A DNA stretch of 64,000 bases from NCBI RefSeq assembly GCF_004340975.1, contig NZ_SLXA01000005.1:113882-177881 (forward strand), read 5' to 3'. Position 1 is the first letter of the stretch. Each line of letters starts with the position of its first letter. The position numbers and the translations under genes were made by a program. The notes beneath the pieces were generated by a model. That model was not told where the DNA came from, searched no databases, and saw nothing but the letters and a program-made list of their open reading frames with translations. Below are positions 10,254 through 19,148 of the stretch, in pieces. The stretch is from Frisingicoccus caecimuris. GTDB taxonomy: Bacteria; Bacillota; Clostridia; Lachnospirales; Lachnospiraceae.

Positions 10254-11591
10254 ATGTATGAGTACATTTGTTCAAGAAAGAAAAGATTGACGTCGTCTCA
10301 GATTATTATTTTTGGATTTTCCGGTGTGATTCTATTAGGAGCAGTTTTTTTGATGTTGCCGATCTCGAATCGTGCGGGAATGACAACATCGTTTTTAGAT
10401 GCATTGTTTACATCGACTTCCGCCGTATGTGTTACGGGACTTGTACTCCATGATACTGCCACCTATTGGTCCACCTTCGGACAAGTAGTCATCATGCTTT
10501 TGATTCAGATCGGAGGCATGGGGGTGATTACAGTGGCTGCTTCTTTTGCGATGATCTCAGGAAAAAAGATTTCCTTAATGCAGCGGAGCACGATGCAGGA
10601 GGCTATTTCAGCGCCAAAGGTGGGAGGCATTGTCCGGCTGACTAATTTTATTGTAAAGATGACGCTTTTAATCGAAGTGTCGGGAGCCGTTGTTATGGCT
10701 CCTGTGTTTTGCCGGGATTTTGGAATCAAAGGACTTTGGATGGCGTTGTTTCATTCCGTATCCGCATTCTGTAATGCGGGATTTGACCTGATGGGAACGA
10801 AAGCGGTATTTTCGTCGTTGACCGGTTATGCCGCCAATCCGGTAATTAATCTGACGATCATGTCATTGATCGTTGTGGGCGGCATTGGTTTTCTGACGTG
10901 GGACGATATCCGGACAAACAGGCTTCACTTACATAAGTACAGGATGCAGAGCAAAGTCATTCTTTGCACAACAGTGATTTTGCTGGTTGTTCCAGCCATT
11001 TATTTTTTCTTTTGTGAATTTGCCGATCTAGGGTTGTCAGAAAGAATATTAGCTTCATTTTTTCAGTCAGTGACACCAAGAACAGCCGGATTTAATACGG
11101 TGGATCTGACCGCTATGCACGAAGCAGGGCAGTATATAATCATCATGTTGATGTTGATCGGAGGAAGTCCGGGTTCTACCGCAGGAGGAATGAAGACGAC
11201 GACGATTGCAGTGTTGTTTGCCGCGTCAATCGCTACATTTTGCAAAAAAGAACATACACACTTTTTTGGCCGACGAATCGGTGATGATGTGGTCAAAAAT
11301 GCGGCAACCATTCTGCTTATGTATCTTATATTATTCTTTTTTGGCGGGCTGGTCATCAGTATGGTTGAAGGGCTTCCTATGCTCACTTGTCTGTTTGAGA
11401 CTGCTTCAGCAGTGGGTACAGTAGGACTTTCCATGGGGGTTACACCGAGTCTTGGTATATTATCCAGGATAATTCTGATTCTGCTCATGTTTTTTGGCAG
11501 AGTCGGCGGGCTGACGTTGATATTTGCTGCCCTGTCCAGTACGAAAAAGAGGGTTGCAAAACTTCCGAAGGAAAAAATAACCGTTGGATAA
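10254..11591 (+). CDS. ktrB: Potassium uptake protein KtrB/TrkH family
   Basis: A 445-residue membrane K+ channel-like subunit. The four pore loops of this superfamily are readable in order: ALFTSTSAVCVTGL (about 50-63), ALFHSVSAFCNAGFDL, FFQSVTPRTAGFNTVDL and LFETASAVGTVGLSMG, each with the selectivity-filter Gly. Hydrophobic segments surround each loop. The ATG at 10254 follows AAAGGAG. It overlaps no gene but ktrA begins 16 bases after its stop, and kdpD-kdpE follow, so this is a K+ uptake and sensing operon. Length fits KtrB rather than the longer TrkH. Confidence 0.93.
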   Translation: MYEYICSRKKRLTSSQIIIFGFSGVILLGAVFLMLPISNRAGMTTSFLDALFTSTSAVCVTGLVLHDTATYWSTFGQVVIMLLIQIGGMGVITVAASFAMISGKKISLMQRSTMQEAISAPKVGGIVRLTNFIVKMTLLIEVSGAVVMAPVFCRDFGIKGLWMALFHSVSAFCNAGFDLMGTKAVFSSLTGYAANPVINLTIMSLIVVGGIGFLTWDDIRTNRLHLHKYRMQSKVILCTTVILLVVPAIYFFFCEFADLGLSERILASFFQSVTPRTAGFNTVDLTAMHEAGQYIIIMLMLIGGSPGSTAGGMKTTTIAVLFAASIATFCKKEHTHFFGRRIGDDVVKNAATILLMYLILFFFGGLVISMVEGLPMLTCLFETASAVGTVGLSMGVTPSLGILSRIILILLMFFGRVGGLTLIFAALSSTKKRVAKLPKEKITVG

Positions 11592-11607
11592 AGGAGGAAA
11601 CAGTTAT

Positions 11608-12255
11608 ATGAAATCAATACTTTTAATCGGATTGGGACGATTTGGAAAACATATTGCCATGCATCTGAATCAGTTGGGACATCAGGTCATGGCAGTCGAT
11701 CATGAAGAGGAGCGCATAGAAGCGGTACTGCCGTTTGTGACCAATGCCCAAATTGGTGACAGCACAAATGCGTATTTTCTTGAATCCCTGGGCATAAGCA
11801 ATTATGATGTCTGCATAGTGGCCATTGGAAATGATTTTCAGAGTTCTCTGGAGACGACCTCTCTGCTTAAAGAACTTGGGGGCAAAATGGTCGTGGCCAG
11901 AGCAGCCAGAGATGTGCAGGCCAAGTTTCTCCTGCGCAATGGGGCGGATGAGGTGGTCTATCCTGAAAAACAGCTTGCCAAATGGACAGCAATACGTTAT
12001 AGTGCCGATCATATTCTGGACTATATAGAGCTGGATGAAGACCATGCAATGTTTGAAGTTTCAGTTCCGGAAGATTGGGCCGGTCGAACGATCGGACAAA
12101 TTGACATTCGAAAAAAATTTAATATCAATATTATGGGTATTAAAAAAAGCGGAAAACTGGTATTGTCAATTTCTCCCGACACGGTACTGGAAGCCGAAGA
12201 TACCATGCTGGTGCTTGGAAGAAATAAGAATCTGCAAAAATGCTTCCGCATATAA
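11608..12255 (+). CDS. ktrA: Ktr/Trk potassium transporter NAD-binding subunit
   Basis: A 215-residue cytoplasmic RCK protein. The Rossmann motif GLGRFG is at residues 8-13 of the chosen start and the acidic strand-end VDHEEE follows; an RCK_C domain (about 140-215) ends the protein. In this family an octameric ring gates KtrB in response to ATP/ADP and c-di-AMP. The ATG at 11608 follows AAGGAGG with normal spacing; a TTG 24 bases upstream is in frame but overlaps ktrB and lacks a ribosome site. Next to ktrB it forms the complete transporter. Confidence 0.93.
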   Translation: MKSILLIGLGRFGKHIAMHLNQLGHQVMAVDHEEERIEAVLPFVTNAQIGDSTNAYFLESLGISNYDVCIVAIGNDFQSSLETTSLLKELGGKMVVARAARDVQAKFLLRNGADEVVYPEKQLAKWTAIRYSADHILDYIELDEDHAMFEVSVPEDWAGRTIGQIDIRKKFNINIMGIKKSGKLVLSISPDTVLEAEDTMLVLGRNKNLQKCFRI

Positions 12256-12291
12256 GGCGGGGAGCAGATCAGGAAAACAGAAGGTGAAAAT

Positions 12292-15174
12292 ATGCAGGAT
12301 ATGTTATTGTTGGCAGCGGCAGCAGCAACATTTGGTCTTGGCTGGATATTAATGAAAAAACTGGATTTTTTTCTGGAAAATCACTGTCAGACACTGAATC
12401 CTCAGTTACGATATGGCTTTTTATCGGCATCTCATGCTATAATAAGAGGAAATATGTGGAACAAAGTTCAGGGGATTGCTGTCAGAAAAGGAGAAAAACA
12501 AATGAAAATGTCAGGACAAGATCCAGATTCATTATTACGTCCGATTCGTAAGGATACGCCCACTGAAAGCCGGGGGAAGCTGAAAATATTTTTTGGTTAT
12601 GCGGCCGGGAGCGGAAAGACCTATGCGATGCTGCAGGCGGCTCATCAGGCAAAAGAACGCGGAATGGATGTGGTGGCGGGATATATAGAACCGCATGGAC
12701 GTCCGCAGACGATGGCCTTGCTTTGCGGTTTGGAACAGATTCCGACAAAACAAATCCAGCATGATGGAATTATTTTACGGGAATTTGACATTGATGCCGC
12801 TCTGAAACGGAGACCTCAGATCATATTGGTGGATGAGTTCGCCCATACCAATGCCGAAGGCAGCCGCCACGCCAAACGGTATCAGGACGTGGAAGAACTA
12901 TTAAATGCCGGCATTAATGTTTATACAACGGTCAATGTCCAGCATATCGAGAGTCTGAATGACATGGTTGCTTCCATTACCGGAACAATGGTAAAAGAAC
13001 GTATCCCGGATTCCGTCTTCGACCAGGCGAATCAGGTGGAACTGGTGGATATAGAGCCGGAAGAGCTGCTGGAACGAATGGCAAGGGAAAGTGTCAGTCA
13101 GAGAGAGCAGGCAGAATGCGTTGCGGAAAATCTGACTGCTTTGCGCGAGGTCGCCCTGCGGCGTTGTGCCGACCGGGTAAACCTTCTGACAGAAAGTGCC
13201 CGGATTCATGGCCGCAGTGAATATCATACCGATGAGCATATTCTGGTATGTCTTTCTTCATCGCCCTCTAATGCAAAAATCATTCGCACAGCCGCAAGGA
13301 TGGCAAGGGCCTTTCGAGGAACCTTTACAGCTCTTTTTGTGGAGACGCCGGGTGGGAAGTTCATGAATGAAAGCGATAAAAAAAGACTGCGGGAAAATAT
13401 GCGTCTGGCGGAACAGCTTGGCGCAGCTATTGAGACCAGCTATGGAGAGGATGTCCCCTATCAGATTGCCGAGTTTGCGAGACTATCCGGTGTTTCCAAA
13501 ATTGTGATCGGACGCAGCACAGCAACCCGAAAAAGTGTATTTGGCAAGCCGACTCTAACGGAACGTCTGATTGATGCTGCTCCCAATCTGGATATTCATG
13601 TGATTCCGGATGCCAATGCTGAAAACAAATATTCGGATTTAAAAATAAAAATGTCCGGTGCTATGCCGGTGCGCGATATAGGGAACAGCCTACTTGTGCT
13701 GTTGATCGCTACATTGATTGGTTATATTTTTTATTCTCTCGGATTTACGGAAGCAAATATTATTGCTGTCTATATTTTCGGTGTTCTGATCACTTCGATC
13801 ATTACGACAAATCGTCTGTGCAGTCTTGTGACTTCGTTTGTCAGCGTGCTGGTATTTAATTTCTTTTTTACCATCCCGCGCTTTACATTTCATTTTTATG
13901 ATCCGGATTATCTGGTGACATTTACCATTATGTTCATGGTAGCAATTTTGACAGGCTCGCTGGCTACCAAGTTAAAGGACAATGCAAAGCAATCTGCCCG
14001 CGCGGCATTTCGAACGAAGATTTTGTTTGAAACAAATCAGCTTTTTCAAAAAGAAACGGATGAACAATCCATCTTAAACGCAACAGCAGAACAGCTTATA
14101 AAATTGCTGAAACGGGATTTGGTGATCTATCCTTCTGAGGGAAAGAATCTGGCTGACCCGGTCATATATCGGGTGGGACACGGCGATACGTATGATTTGA
14201 CTTCTGAAAATGAAAAGGCGGTGGCGGCATGGGTTTTTCGAAATAACAAACATGCGGGGGCCACAACGGACACTTTATCCAATGCCAGATGCCGGTATCT
14301 GGCTGTCCGGGTCAACCAACAGGTATATGGCGTGGTGGGCATTGCTATGGATGAAGTACCCCTGGATTCTTTCGAAAATAGTGTTCTTTTGTCAATTCTT
14401 GGCGAATGCGCTCTCGCTCTGGAAAATGTAAAAAATGCCAAAGAAAAAGAAGAGGCGGCCATAATGGCTGAAAATGAACAGCTCCGGGCGAATCTGCTTC
14501 GGGCAATTTCTCATGATCTGCGTACGCCGCTGACATCTATTTCCGGGAGTGCCAGCAACTTATTGACGAACTATGAGAAAATGGATGATGCTATCAGAGT
14601 ACAGACGTTTACAGATATTTATGACGATTCCATGTGGCTGATCAATCTGGTGGAAAATCTGTTGGCCGTTACCAGAATTGAAGGCGGCCGGGTCAATCTG
14701 ACAAAATCTGTGGAACTGATGGATGAGGTGATCACAGAAGCTCTGCGGCACATTAACCGCAAGAGTAAAGAACATATCATTCGCACCTCTTTCTCACAGG
14801 ATTTTCTTTTGGCCCATATTGATGCGAAACTGGTCGTTCAGGTGATTATTAATCTGGTGGATAATGCCATTAAATACACACCGGCCGGATCAACCATAGA
14901 AATTTGTACAGACAAAAAAGATCAGTGGATTGTTGTATCTGTTTCCGATGACGGCCCTGGAATTCCTGATGATCAGAAGTCTCGGATTTTCGACATGTTT
15001 TACAGCGGAACAAATAAAATTGCAGACAGCCGCAGAAGTCTTGGCCTGGGACTTTCTTTGTGCAAATCCATCGTTACTGCCCACGGTGGTACGATTTCCA
15101 TATCGGATAACCAGCCAAAAGGTGCTATTTTTACATTTACATTGCCAGCAGGGGAGGTTGAACTGAATGAATAA
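12292..15174 (+). CDS. kdpD: KdpD-type sensor histidine kinase with an N-terminal membrane extension
   Basis: A 960-residue sensor kinase. From residue about 95 it has the KdpD N-terminal domain with a Walker A motif (GYAAGSGKT, 102-110), a USP-like domain, four membrane segments (about 465-560), a GAF-like part, then HisKA with H741 (AISHDLRTPLTS) and a HATPase domain (DNAIKYTPAG, DDGPGIPD, LGLGLSLCKS). The first 70 residues are extra: a membrane helix (MLLLAAAAATFGLGWILM) and a short tail. An in-frame ATG at 12502 (residue 71) has a better ribosome site (AAAAGGAG) and an extended -10 element lies ahead of it, so the kinase proper may start there. KdpE overlaps its end by eight bases. No kdpFABC pump is nearby. 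Confidence 0.9.
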   Translation: MQDMLLLAAAAATFGLGWILMKKLDFFLENHCQTLNPQLRYGFLSASHAIIRGNMWNKVQGIAVRKGEKQMKMSGQDPDSLLRPIRKDTPTESRGKLKIFFGYAAGSGKTYAMLQAAHQAKERGMDVVAGYIEPHGRPQTMALLCGLEQIPTKQIQHDGIILREFDIDAALKRRPQIILVDEFAHTNAEGSRHAKRYQDVEELLNAGINVYTTVNVQHIESLNDMVASITGTMVKERIPDSVFDQANQVELVDIEPEELLERMARESVSQREQAECVAENLTALREVALRRCADRVNLLTESARIHGRSEYHTDEHILVCLSSSPSNAKIIRTAARMARAFRGTFTALFVETPGGKFMNESDKKRLRENMRLAEQLGAAIETSYGEDVPYQIAEFARLSGVSKIVIGRSTATRKSVFGKPTLTERLIDAAPNLDIHVIPDANAENKYSDLKIKMSGAMPVRDIGNSLLVLLIATLIGYIFYSLGFTEANIIAVYIFGVLITSIITTNRLCSLVTSFVSVLVFNFFFTIPRFTFHFYDPDYLVTFTIMFMVAILTGSLATKLKDNAKQSARAAFRTKILFETNQLFQKETDEQSILNATAEQLIKLLKRDLVIYPSEGKNLADPVIYRVGHGDTYDLTSENEKAVAAWVFRNNKHAGATTDTLSNARCRYLAVRVNQQVYGVVGIAMDEVPLDSFENSVLLSILGECALALENVKNAKEKEEAAIMAENEQLRANLLRAISHDLRTPLTSISGSASNLLTNYEKMDDAIRVQTFTDIYDDSMWLINLVENLLAVTRIEGGRVNLTKSVELMDEVITEALRHINRKSKEHIIRTSFSQDFLLAHIDAKLVVQVIINLVDNAIKYTPAGSTIEICTDKKDQWIVVSVSDDGPGIPDDQKSRIFDMFYSGTNKIADSRRSLGLGLSLCKSIVTAHGGTISISDNQPKGAIFTFTLPAGEVELNE
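12435..12443 (+). promoter_or_regulatory. Candidate internal extended -10 promoter inside kdpD
   Basis: TGCTATAAT is a perfect extended -10 element, about 60 bases before the internal ATG at 12502, which has its own AAAAGGAG site. No good -35 box is present. It could be chance. Confidence 0.35.
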
Positions 15175-15868
15175 ACCTTTGATTTTGGTCGTGGAAGACG
15201 ATCCTCCGGTACGTAACCTGATCACAACAACATTAAAAACAAATGACTATCGATATTTAATTGCAGCCAATGGAGAAACTGCAGTTTTGGAAGCTTCTTC
15301 GCATAACCCGGATATTGTATTACTTGATTTGGGATTGCCGGATATGGATGGCGTACAGGTAATCCAAAATATCCGTACCTGGTCAAATCTTCCGATCATT
15401 GTTATCAGCGCCAGAAGTGAGGATAATGACAAGATTGAGGCGCTGGATGCGGGAGCAGATGATTATTTGACCAAACCCTTTTCTGTGGAGGAACTACTGG
15501 CAAGACTGCGAGTGACACAACGCCGACTTTCAATCATGACAGCAGAAATGCTGACGGCCAGCTCCGTATTCGTCAATGGAAAACTGCGGGTGGATTATGC
15601 GGGTGGATGCGCCTATCTGGATGAGCAGGAAATGCATCTGACACCGATTGAATATAAACTGTTGTGTCTGCTCTCAAAGAATGTCGGAAAAGTACTCACC
15701 CATACCTTTATCACACAGAATATCTGGGGGCGGAGTTGGGATAATGATGTTGCGTCCCTGCGTGTTTTTATGGCGACACTCCGAAAGAAGCTGGAACCGG
15801 ACAGTGATTCGCCCCAGTATATCCAGACACATATCGGCGTTGGGTATCGAATGATGAAAGTGGAATAA
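15167..15868 (+). CDS. kdpE: KdpE-type response regulator (OmpR/PhoB family)
   Basis: A 233-residue regulator: receiver domain with acidic pocket E10-D11-D12, phospho-acceptor D54 (VLLDLGLPDMDG), S81 and K103 (LTKPFS), then a winged-helix DNA-binding domain (TPIEYKLLCLLSKN and RVFMATLRKKLE). The start codon lies within the end of kdpD (ATGAATAA overlap), so the two are translationally coupled. The pair most likely controls the upstream ktr genes or an unlinked K+ pump; this is inference from position. Confidence 0.92.
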   Translation: MNKPLILVVEDDPPVRNLITTTLKTNDYRYLIAANGETAVLEASSHNPDIVLLDLGLPDMDGVQVIQNIRTWSNLPIIVISARSEDNDKIEALDAGADDYLTKPFSVEELLARLRVTQRRLSIMTAEMLTASSVFVNGKLRVDYAGGCAYLDEQEMHLTPIEYKLLCLLSKNVGKVLTHTFITQNIWGRSWDNDVASLRVFMATLRKKLEPDSDSPQYIQTHIGVGYRMMKVE

Positions 15869-15894
15869 GTGAGAATAGTTGTACGTAATATTCC

Positions 15895-15923
15895 TTGACA
15901 ACAGAGTTTCAGTTTACTATAAT
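15895..15923 (+). promoter_or_regulatory. Consensus sigma-A promoter of the amino-acid ABC operon
   Basis: TTGACA (15895-15900), exactly 17 bases, TATAAT (15918-15923): both boxes match the consensus in full. It starts 26 bases after the kdpE stop. Confidence 0.85.
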
Positions 15924-15937
15924 AATAAAGTGAAATC

Positions 15938-15992
15938 AGCGGAAGACGATGGCGTCAAAAGATACGTTTGGTGTGCCTTGTGTTCCGCTTTT
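15938..15992 (+). promoter_or_regulatory. Structured 5' leader of the amino-acid ABC operon
   Basis: AGCGGAA (15938-15944) can pair with TTCCGCT (15983-15989), enclosing an inner hairpin GACG-ATGG-CGTC (15945-15956); the closing stem is followed by TTTAAAT. This could be a small cis-regulatory RNA or weak attenuator. It matches no riboswitch class that I recognise. Confidence 0.4.
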
Positions 15993-16018
15993 AAATCATT
16001 TTGAGGAGGAATTATAAA

Positions 16019-16849
16019 ATGAAAAAACCATTAGCATTATTATTATGTTCCGCTATGGTCGTTGGTGCCCTTGTTGGATGCGGTTCCAAGAAAGAAGAAA
16101 CAAAGGCTGCTGAAACGACTGCTGAAACAACAGCGGAAACCGGTGAAAGCAAAGCAGCAGCAGGCAGCGATAAAGAGTGGATCATCGCAACAGATACGGT
16201 TTTTAAACCTTTTGAGTATACCGATGAAAGCGGTAACTTTGTAGGTATTGACGTGGACATTCTTGCAGCGATCGCAGAAGATCAGGGATTCAAGTACGAG
16301 TTACAGAGTCTTGGTTTTGATGCGGCTGCTATGGCTGTACAGGCCGGACAGGCAGATGCCATCATTGCCGGTGCAACGATCAAACAGGAACGTATTGATT
16401 CCGGATGGATTTTCTCCGAAGGCTACTATAATGCAACACAGACTTTTACTGTTGCAGCAGACAGTGACATTGCAAGCTATGAAGATCTGAGCGGCAAGAA
16501 TGTTGCTGTAAAACAGGGTACAGCAGGTGCGGATTTTGCGAACAGCCTGAAAGATGAATATGGCTTTACAGTAACTGTATTTGAAGATTCACCATCCATG
16601 TATCAGGATGTTATTCTCGGAAACAGTGCGGCATGTGTTGAGGATACACCAATTATGGCTTCCAATATTAAAGAAGGCGGACTTGCGCTTAAGATTCCGG
16701 AAGGCATGGAGAGCGAAGGCGCGCCGTATGGTTTTGCTATTATGGATGAAAATGATCAGGAATTACTGGATATGTTCAATGCCGGTCTTGCAAACATTAA
16801 AGCAAACGGTACATACGATGAAATTATCGCAAAATATTTAGGTGAATAA
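16019..16849 (+). CDS. Polar amino-acid ABC transporter, substrate-binding lipoprotein
   Basis: A 276-residue type II periplasmic-binding-like protein (SBP_bac_3). The signal peptide ends in a lipobox LVGC with C21 as the lipid-anchored residue, followed by a Lys/Glu/Thr-rich linker and the binding fold (IIATDTVFKPFEYTDESG, DVDILAAIAE, YNATQTFTVAA). The ATG at 16019 sits eight bases after AGGAGGA; the six preceding in-frame codons contain that ribosome site and are not coding. A terminator-like hairpin separates it from the permease gene, a common way to make excess binding protein. The ligand is probably a polar or basic amino acid. Confidence 0.93.
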   Translation: MKKPLALLLCSAMVVGALVGCGSKKEETKAAETTAETTAETGESKAAAGSDKEWIIATDTVFKPFEYTDESGNFVGIDVDILAAIAEDQGFKYELQSLGFDAAAMAVQAGQADAIIAGATIKQERIDSGWIFSEGYYNATQTFTVAADSDIASYEDLSGKNVAVKQGTAGADFANSLKDEYGFTVTVFEDSPSMYQDVILGNSAACVEDTPIMASNIKEGGLALKIPEGMESEGAPYGFAIMDENDQELLDMFNAGLANIKANGTYDEIIAKYLGE

Positions 16850-16869
16850 TAATTGGATATTTTAAAGGG

Positions 16870-16914
16870 GAATGCCGGGGATTCTGAAAGAATTTCCGGC
16901 ATTCTTGTTTTTTT
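16870..16914 (+). terminator. Hairpin terminator/attenuator between binding-protein and permease genes
   Basis: GAATGCCGG (16870-16878) pairs with CCGGCATTC (16896-16904), followed by TTGTTTTTTT. Partial read-through would give less permease than binding protein. Confidence 0.85.
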
Positions 16915-16973
16915 ATTATCCATGTGATAGAATTATTAGTATTCAATAAATATATACAGAAGGAGAAGTGTGA

Positions 16974-17651
16974 ATGGGCGCGATACTTAATACTTATTTC
17001 AACATGTTGTTGAAGTCTCTCGGCAATACGATGCTGCTGACATTGCTGGCGTTGGTTTTTGCCCTGGTCATCGGTCTGATTTTTGCATTGATGAATGTTG
17101 GCAAGAATCGGGTATTTAATTTGATAGGCACGATTTATGTGGATGCGGTGCGCGGCGTGCCGTTGATCGTATTGGCATATTTTATCTATTTTGGCATACC
17201 TCAGGGAGTGAAATCTCTGGGATTTACAGATTTCAGATTGACAGCTCTGCAGGCCGGTGTTGCTGCACTGGCGATGAACTGTGGCGCTTATATGGCGGAG
17301 ATTATCCGTGCCGGTATTGAAAGTGTGGATAAAGGTCAGATGGAGGCTGCCCGGAGTCTTGGACTTCCTTATGGGACGAGTATGCGTCGCGTTGTTCTTC
17401 CTCAGGCGATTCGCACGATGATTCCTTCTATTATTAATCAGTTTATCATCACACTGAAAGATACATCCATTCTTTCTGCGATTGGATTTCCTGAACTTAC
17501 GAACACAGGTAAGACGGTGGCCAGCAATACAATGGCTCTCATACAGACGTGGGCGGTCATTGCCCTTTTCTACCTGGTTGTTATTACATTGCTCAGTAAG
17601 TTAGCCAAGTATATGGAAAGGAGGATAAAACGTGGAACAGAAGAATATTAA
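16974..17651 (+). CDS. Polar amino-acid ABC transporter permease (HisM/GlnP type)
   Basis: A 225-residue inner-membrane permease with about five membrane helices and the EAA loop typical of the family ([21 protein letters not shown], split here as [11 protein letters not shown] and RVVLPQAI). The conserved start [17 protein letters not shown] and [11 protein letters not shown] are also present. GGAGAAG lies upstream of the ATG. The ATPase gene starts inside its last 20 bases, giving translational coupling. It forms the channel through which the upstream binding protein delivers its amino acid. Confidence 0.93.
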   Translation: MGAILNTYFNMLLKSLGNTMLLTLLALVFALVIGLIFALMNVGKNRVFNLIGTIYVDAVRGVPLIVLAYFIYFGIPQGVKSLGFTDFRLTALQAGVAALAMNCGAYMAEIIRAGIESVDKGQMEAARSLGLPYGTSMRRVVLPQAIRTMIPSIINQFIITLKDTSILSAIGFPELTNTGKTVASNTMALIQTWAVIALFYLVVITLLSKLAKYMERRIKRGTEEY

Positions 17652-18372
17652 AGTTCATGTGGCGAATCTGAAAAAAAGCTTCGGTAAGTTAGAAGTTTTA
17701 AAAGATATAAGTATGGATATTGAGGAAGGCGAGGTTGTTGTTCTTCTCGGGCCTTCCGGGAGCGGTAAATCCACCTTTCTGCGGTGCCTGAATCAGCTTG
17801 AGGTGGCGACAGACGGTACGATCATTGTGGACGGTTTTAATGTGACGGATAAACATGTGGATATTAATAAAGTCCGTGAGAATATCGGAATGGTATTCCA
17901 GCATTTTAATCTGTTTCCTCATATGTCGGTTATAGAGAATATCATGCTGGCGCCGGTGGAATTAAAAAAGATGACGAAGGAAGAGGCGAGAGAAAAGAGT
18001 ATGCAGCTTCTTACCCGTGTTGGTATGGAAGCGAAAGCGGATGCTTATCCGCCGCAGCTTTCCGGCGGTCAGAAACAGCGTGTGGCCATTGCCAGAGCTT
18101 TGGCGATGAATCCGGATATTATGCTCTTTGATGAACCGACATCCGCTCTGGACCCGGAGATGGTCGGCGAAGTTCTGGAGGTCATGAAAGAATTGGCCAG
18201 GGGCGGCATGACCATGGTCGTGGTTACTCATGAGATCGGATTTGCCAGAGAGGTCGCAAATCGAATTGTTTTTATGGATGGCGGTTATATTGTGGAGCAG
18301 GGAACACCGGAAGAAGTTCTCAAGAATCCAAAGGAAGCAAGAACCATTGATTTCCTGAATAAAGTTTTATAA
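17632..18372 (+). CDS. Polar amino-acid ABC transporter ATPase (GlnQ type)
   Basis: A 246-residue ATPase. Walker [10 protein letters not shown] is at residues 40-48, the Q-loop is in [12 protein letters not shown], the signature is [15 protein letters not shown], Walker B is [14 protein letters not shown] and the switch His is in VVTHEIGFA. The start is a GTG eight bases after AAGGAGG, inside the end of the permease gene. Full length. It completes the three-part importer. Confidence 0.95.
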   Translation: MEQKNIKVHVANLKKSFGKLEVLKDISMDIEEGEVVVLLGPSGSGKSTFLRCLNQLEVATDGTIIVDGFNVTDKHVDINKVRENIGMVFQHFNLFPHMSVIENIMLAPVELKKMTKEEAREKSMQLLTRVGMEAKADAYPPQLSGGQKQRVAIARALAMNPDIMLFDEPTSALDPEMVGEVLEVMKELARGGMTMVVVTHEIGFAREVANRIVFMDGGYIVEQGTPEEVLKNPKEARTIDFLNKVL

Positions 18373-18392
18373 ACCGGAAGGAGAAGGTCCTT

Positions 18393-18977
18393 ATGAGGAA
18401 AATTATTACGATCAGCCGTGAGTTTGGCGCTTATGGCGGGACGATCGGCCTTAAAATCGCAGAGAGATTGGGTTATGAGTTTTACAATAAAGAAATTATT
18501 TTACAGGCTGCCAAATATTCGAACGTGGATATGGACAGTCTGCAGAGGTGGGATGAGAAAGTGCCGGCCAATTTCGGTTTCGCCCAGAGCTTATTTGACT
18601 TTTATAATAAACCTTTAAATGAAAAGCTGTTTGCGGCTCAGAAAAAGGTGATTCGGAGCATTGGCGAAAAAGGTAATTGTGTCATTGTCGGAAGAAATGC
18701 CAATTCCATCTTGAGAGAGTTTGATAATGCGCTCCATGTCTTTGTCCATGCGGAACCTTATTTCCGAATCATGCATCTCAAGGAAAAAATGCCGGATTCG
18801 TCAGAATCAAAGATTATTGAACGTATGCGGGCCGTGGATAAGACCCGAAGAAAGTATTGCTCTTATTACACAAACACGGAGTTTGGTGTAGCTGATTATT
18901 ATGATCTCTGTTTGAGTTCATCCACATTGGGCGTCGATACCTGTGTAGATATCATTTGCCAACTGGCAGAGAAATAA
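18393..18977 (+). CDS. Cytidylate kinase-like P-loop protein
   Basis: A 194-residue protein of the Cytidylate_kin-like family, seen from the N-terminal ISREFGAYGGTIGLKIAERL, the central VIVGRNANSILRE and the C-terminal DLCLSSSTLGVD. Most relatives carry GSGGR in the phosphate loop; here it reads AYGGT, so the basic residue is missing and nucleotide binding may be altered. It begins 20 bases after the ABC ATPase with its own GGAGAAGG site, so it is probably the last gene of that operon. The true substrate is unknown; true CMP kinases are usually larger. Confidence 0.8.
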   Translation: MRKIITISREFGAYGGTIGLKIAERLGYEFYNKEIILQAAKYSNVDMDSLQRWDEKVPANFGFAQSLFDFYNKPLNEKLFAAQKKVIRSIGEKGNCVIVGRNANSILREFDNALHVFVHAEPYFRIMHLKEKMPDSSESKIIERMRAVDKTRRKYCSYYTNTEFGVADYYDLCLSSSTLGVDTCVDIICQLAEK

Positions 18978-18999
18978 ATTTATAGAATAAAAAAGATAG

Positions 19000-19046
19000 A
19001 ACGGTGGAGTCAGTGTCATACATATGATTTCACCGTTAAATTTTTT
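19000..19046 (+). terminator. Terminator of the amino-acid ABC operon
   Basis: AACGGTG (19000-19006) pairs with CACCGTT (19031-19037), followed by AAATTTTTT. It also insulates the BlaI-controlled promoter downstream. Confidence 0.75.
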
Positions 19047-19071
19047 CAGAGAGGGAGAGCAAAATAGGGTG

Positions 19072-19100
19072 TTGACTTATTTATCCTACAAGTGTAATAT
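19072..19100 (+). promoter_or_regulatory. Promoter of the repeat lipoprotein gene
   Basis: TTGACT (19072-19077), 17-base spacer, TAATAT (19095-19100). The first BlaI-type operator lies between the boxes and overlaps the first two bases of the -10. Confidence 0.75.
19087..19096 (+). promoter_or_regulatory. BlaI-type operator 1
   Basis: TACAAGTGTA is a perfect TACA-nn-TGTA dyad, the core of known BlaI/MecI operators. It lies in the promoter spacer, where a bound repressor would block RNA polymerase. Confidence 0.75.
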
Positions 19101-19116
19101 TATAAAATATAAATCC

Positions 19117-19126
19117 TACACTTGTA
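19117..19126 (+). promoter_or_regulatory. BlaI-type operator 2
   Basis: TACACTTGTA is a second perfect TACA-nn-TGTA dyad and the exact reverse complement of operator 1. Its centre is 30 bases downstream, about three helical turns, placing it just after the expected transcription start. Confidence 0.75.
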
Positions 19127-19148
19127 AGATAAAAGGAGGTCATATACC

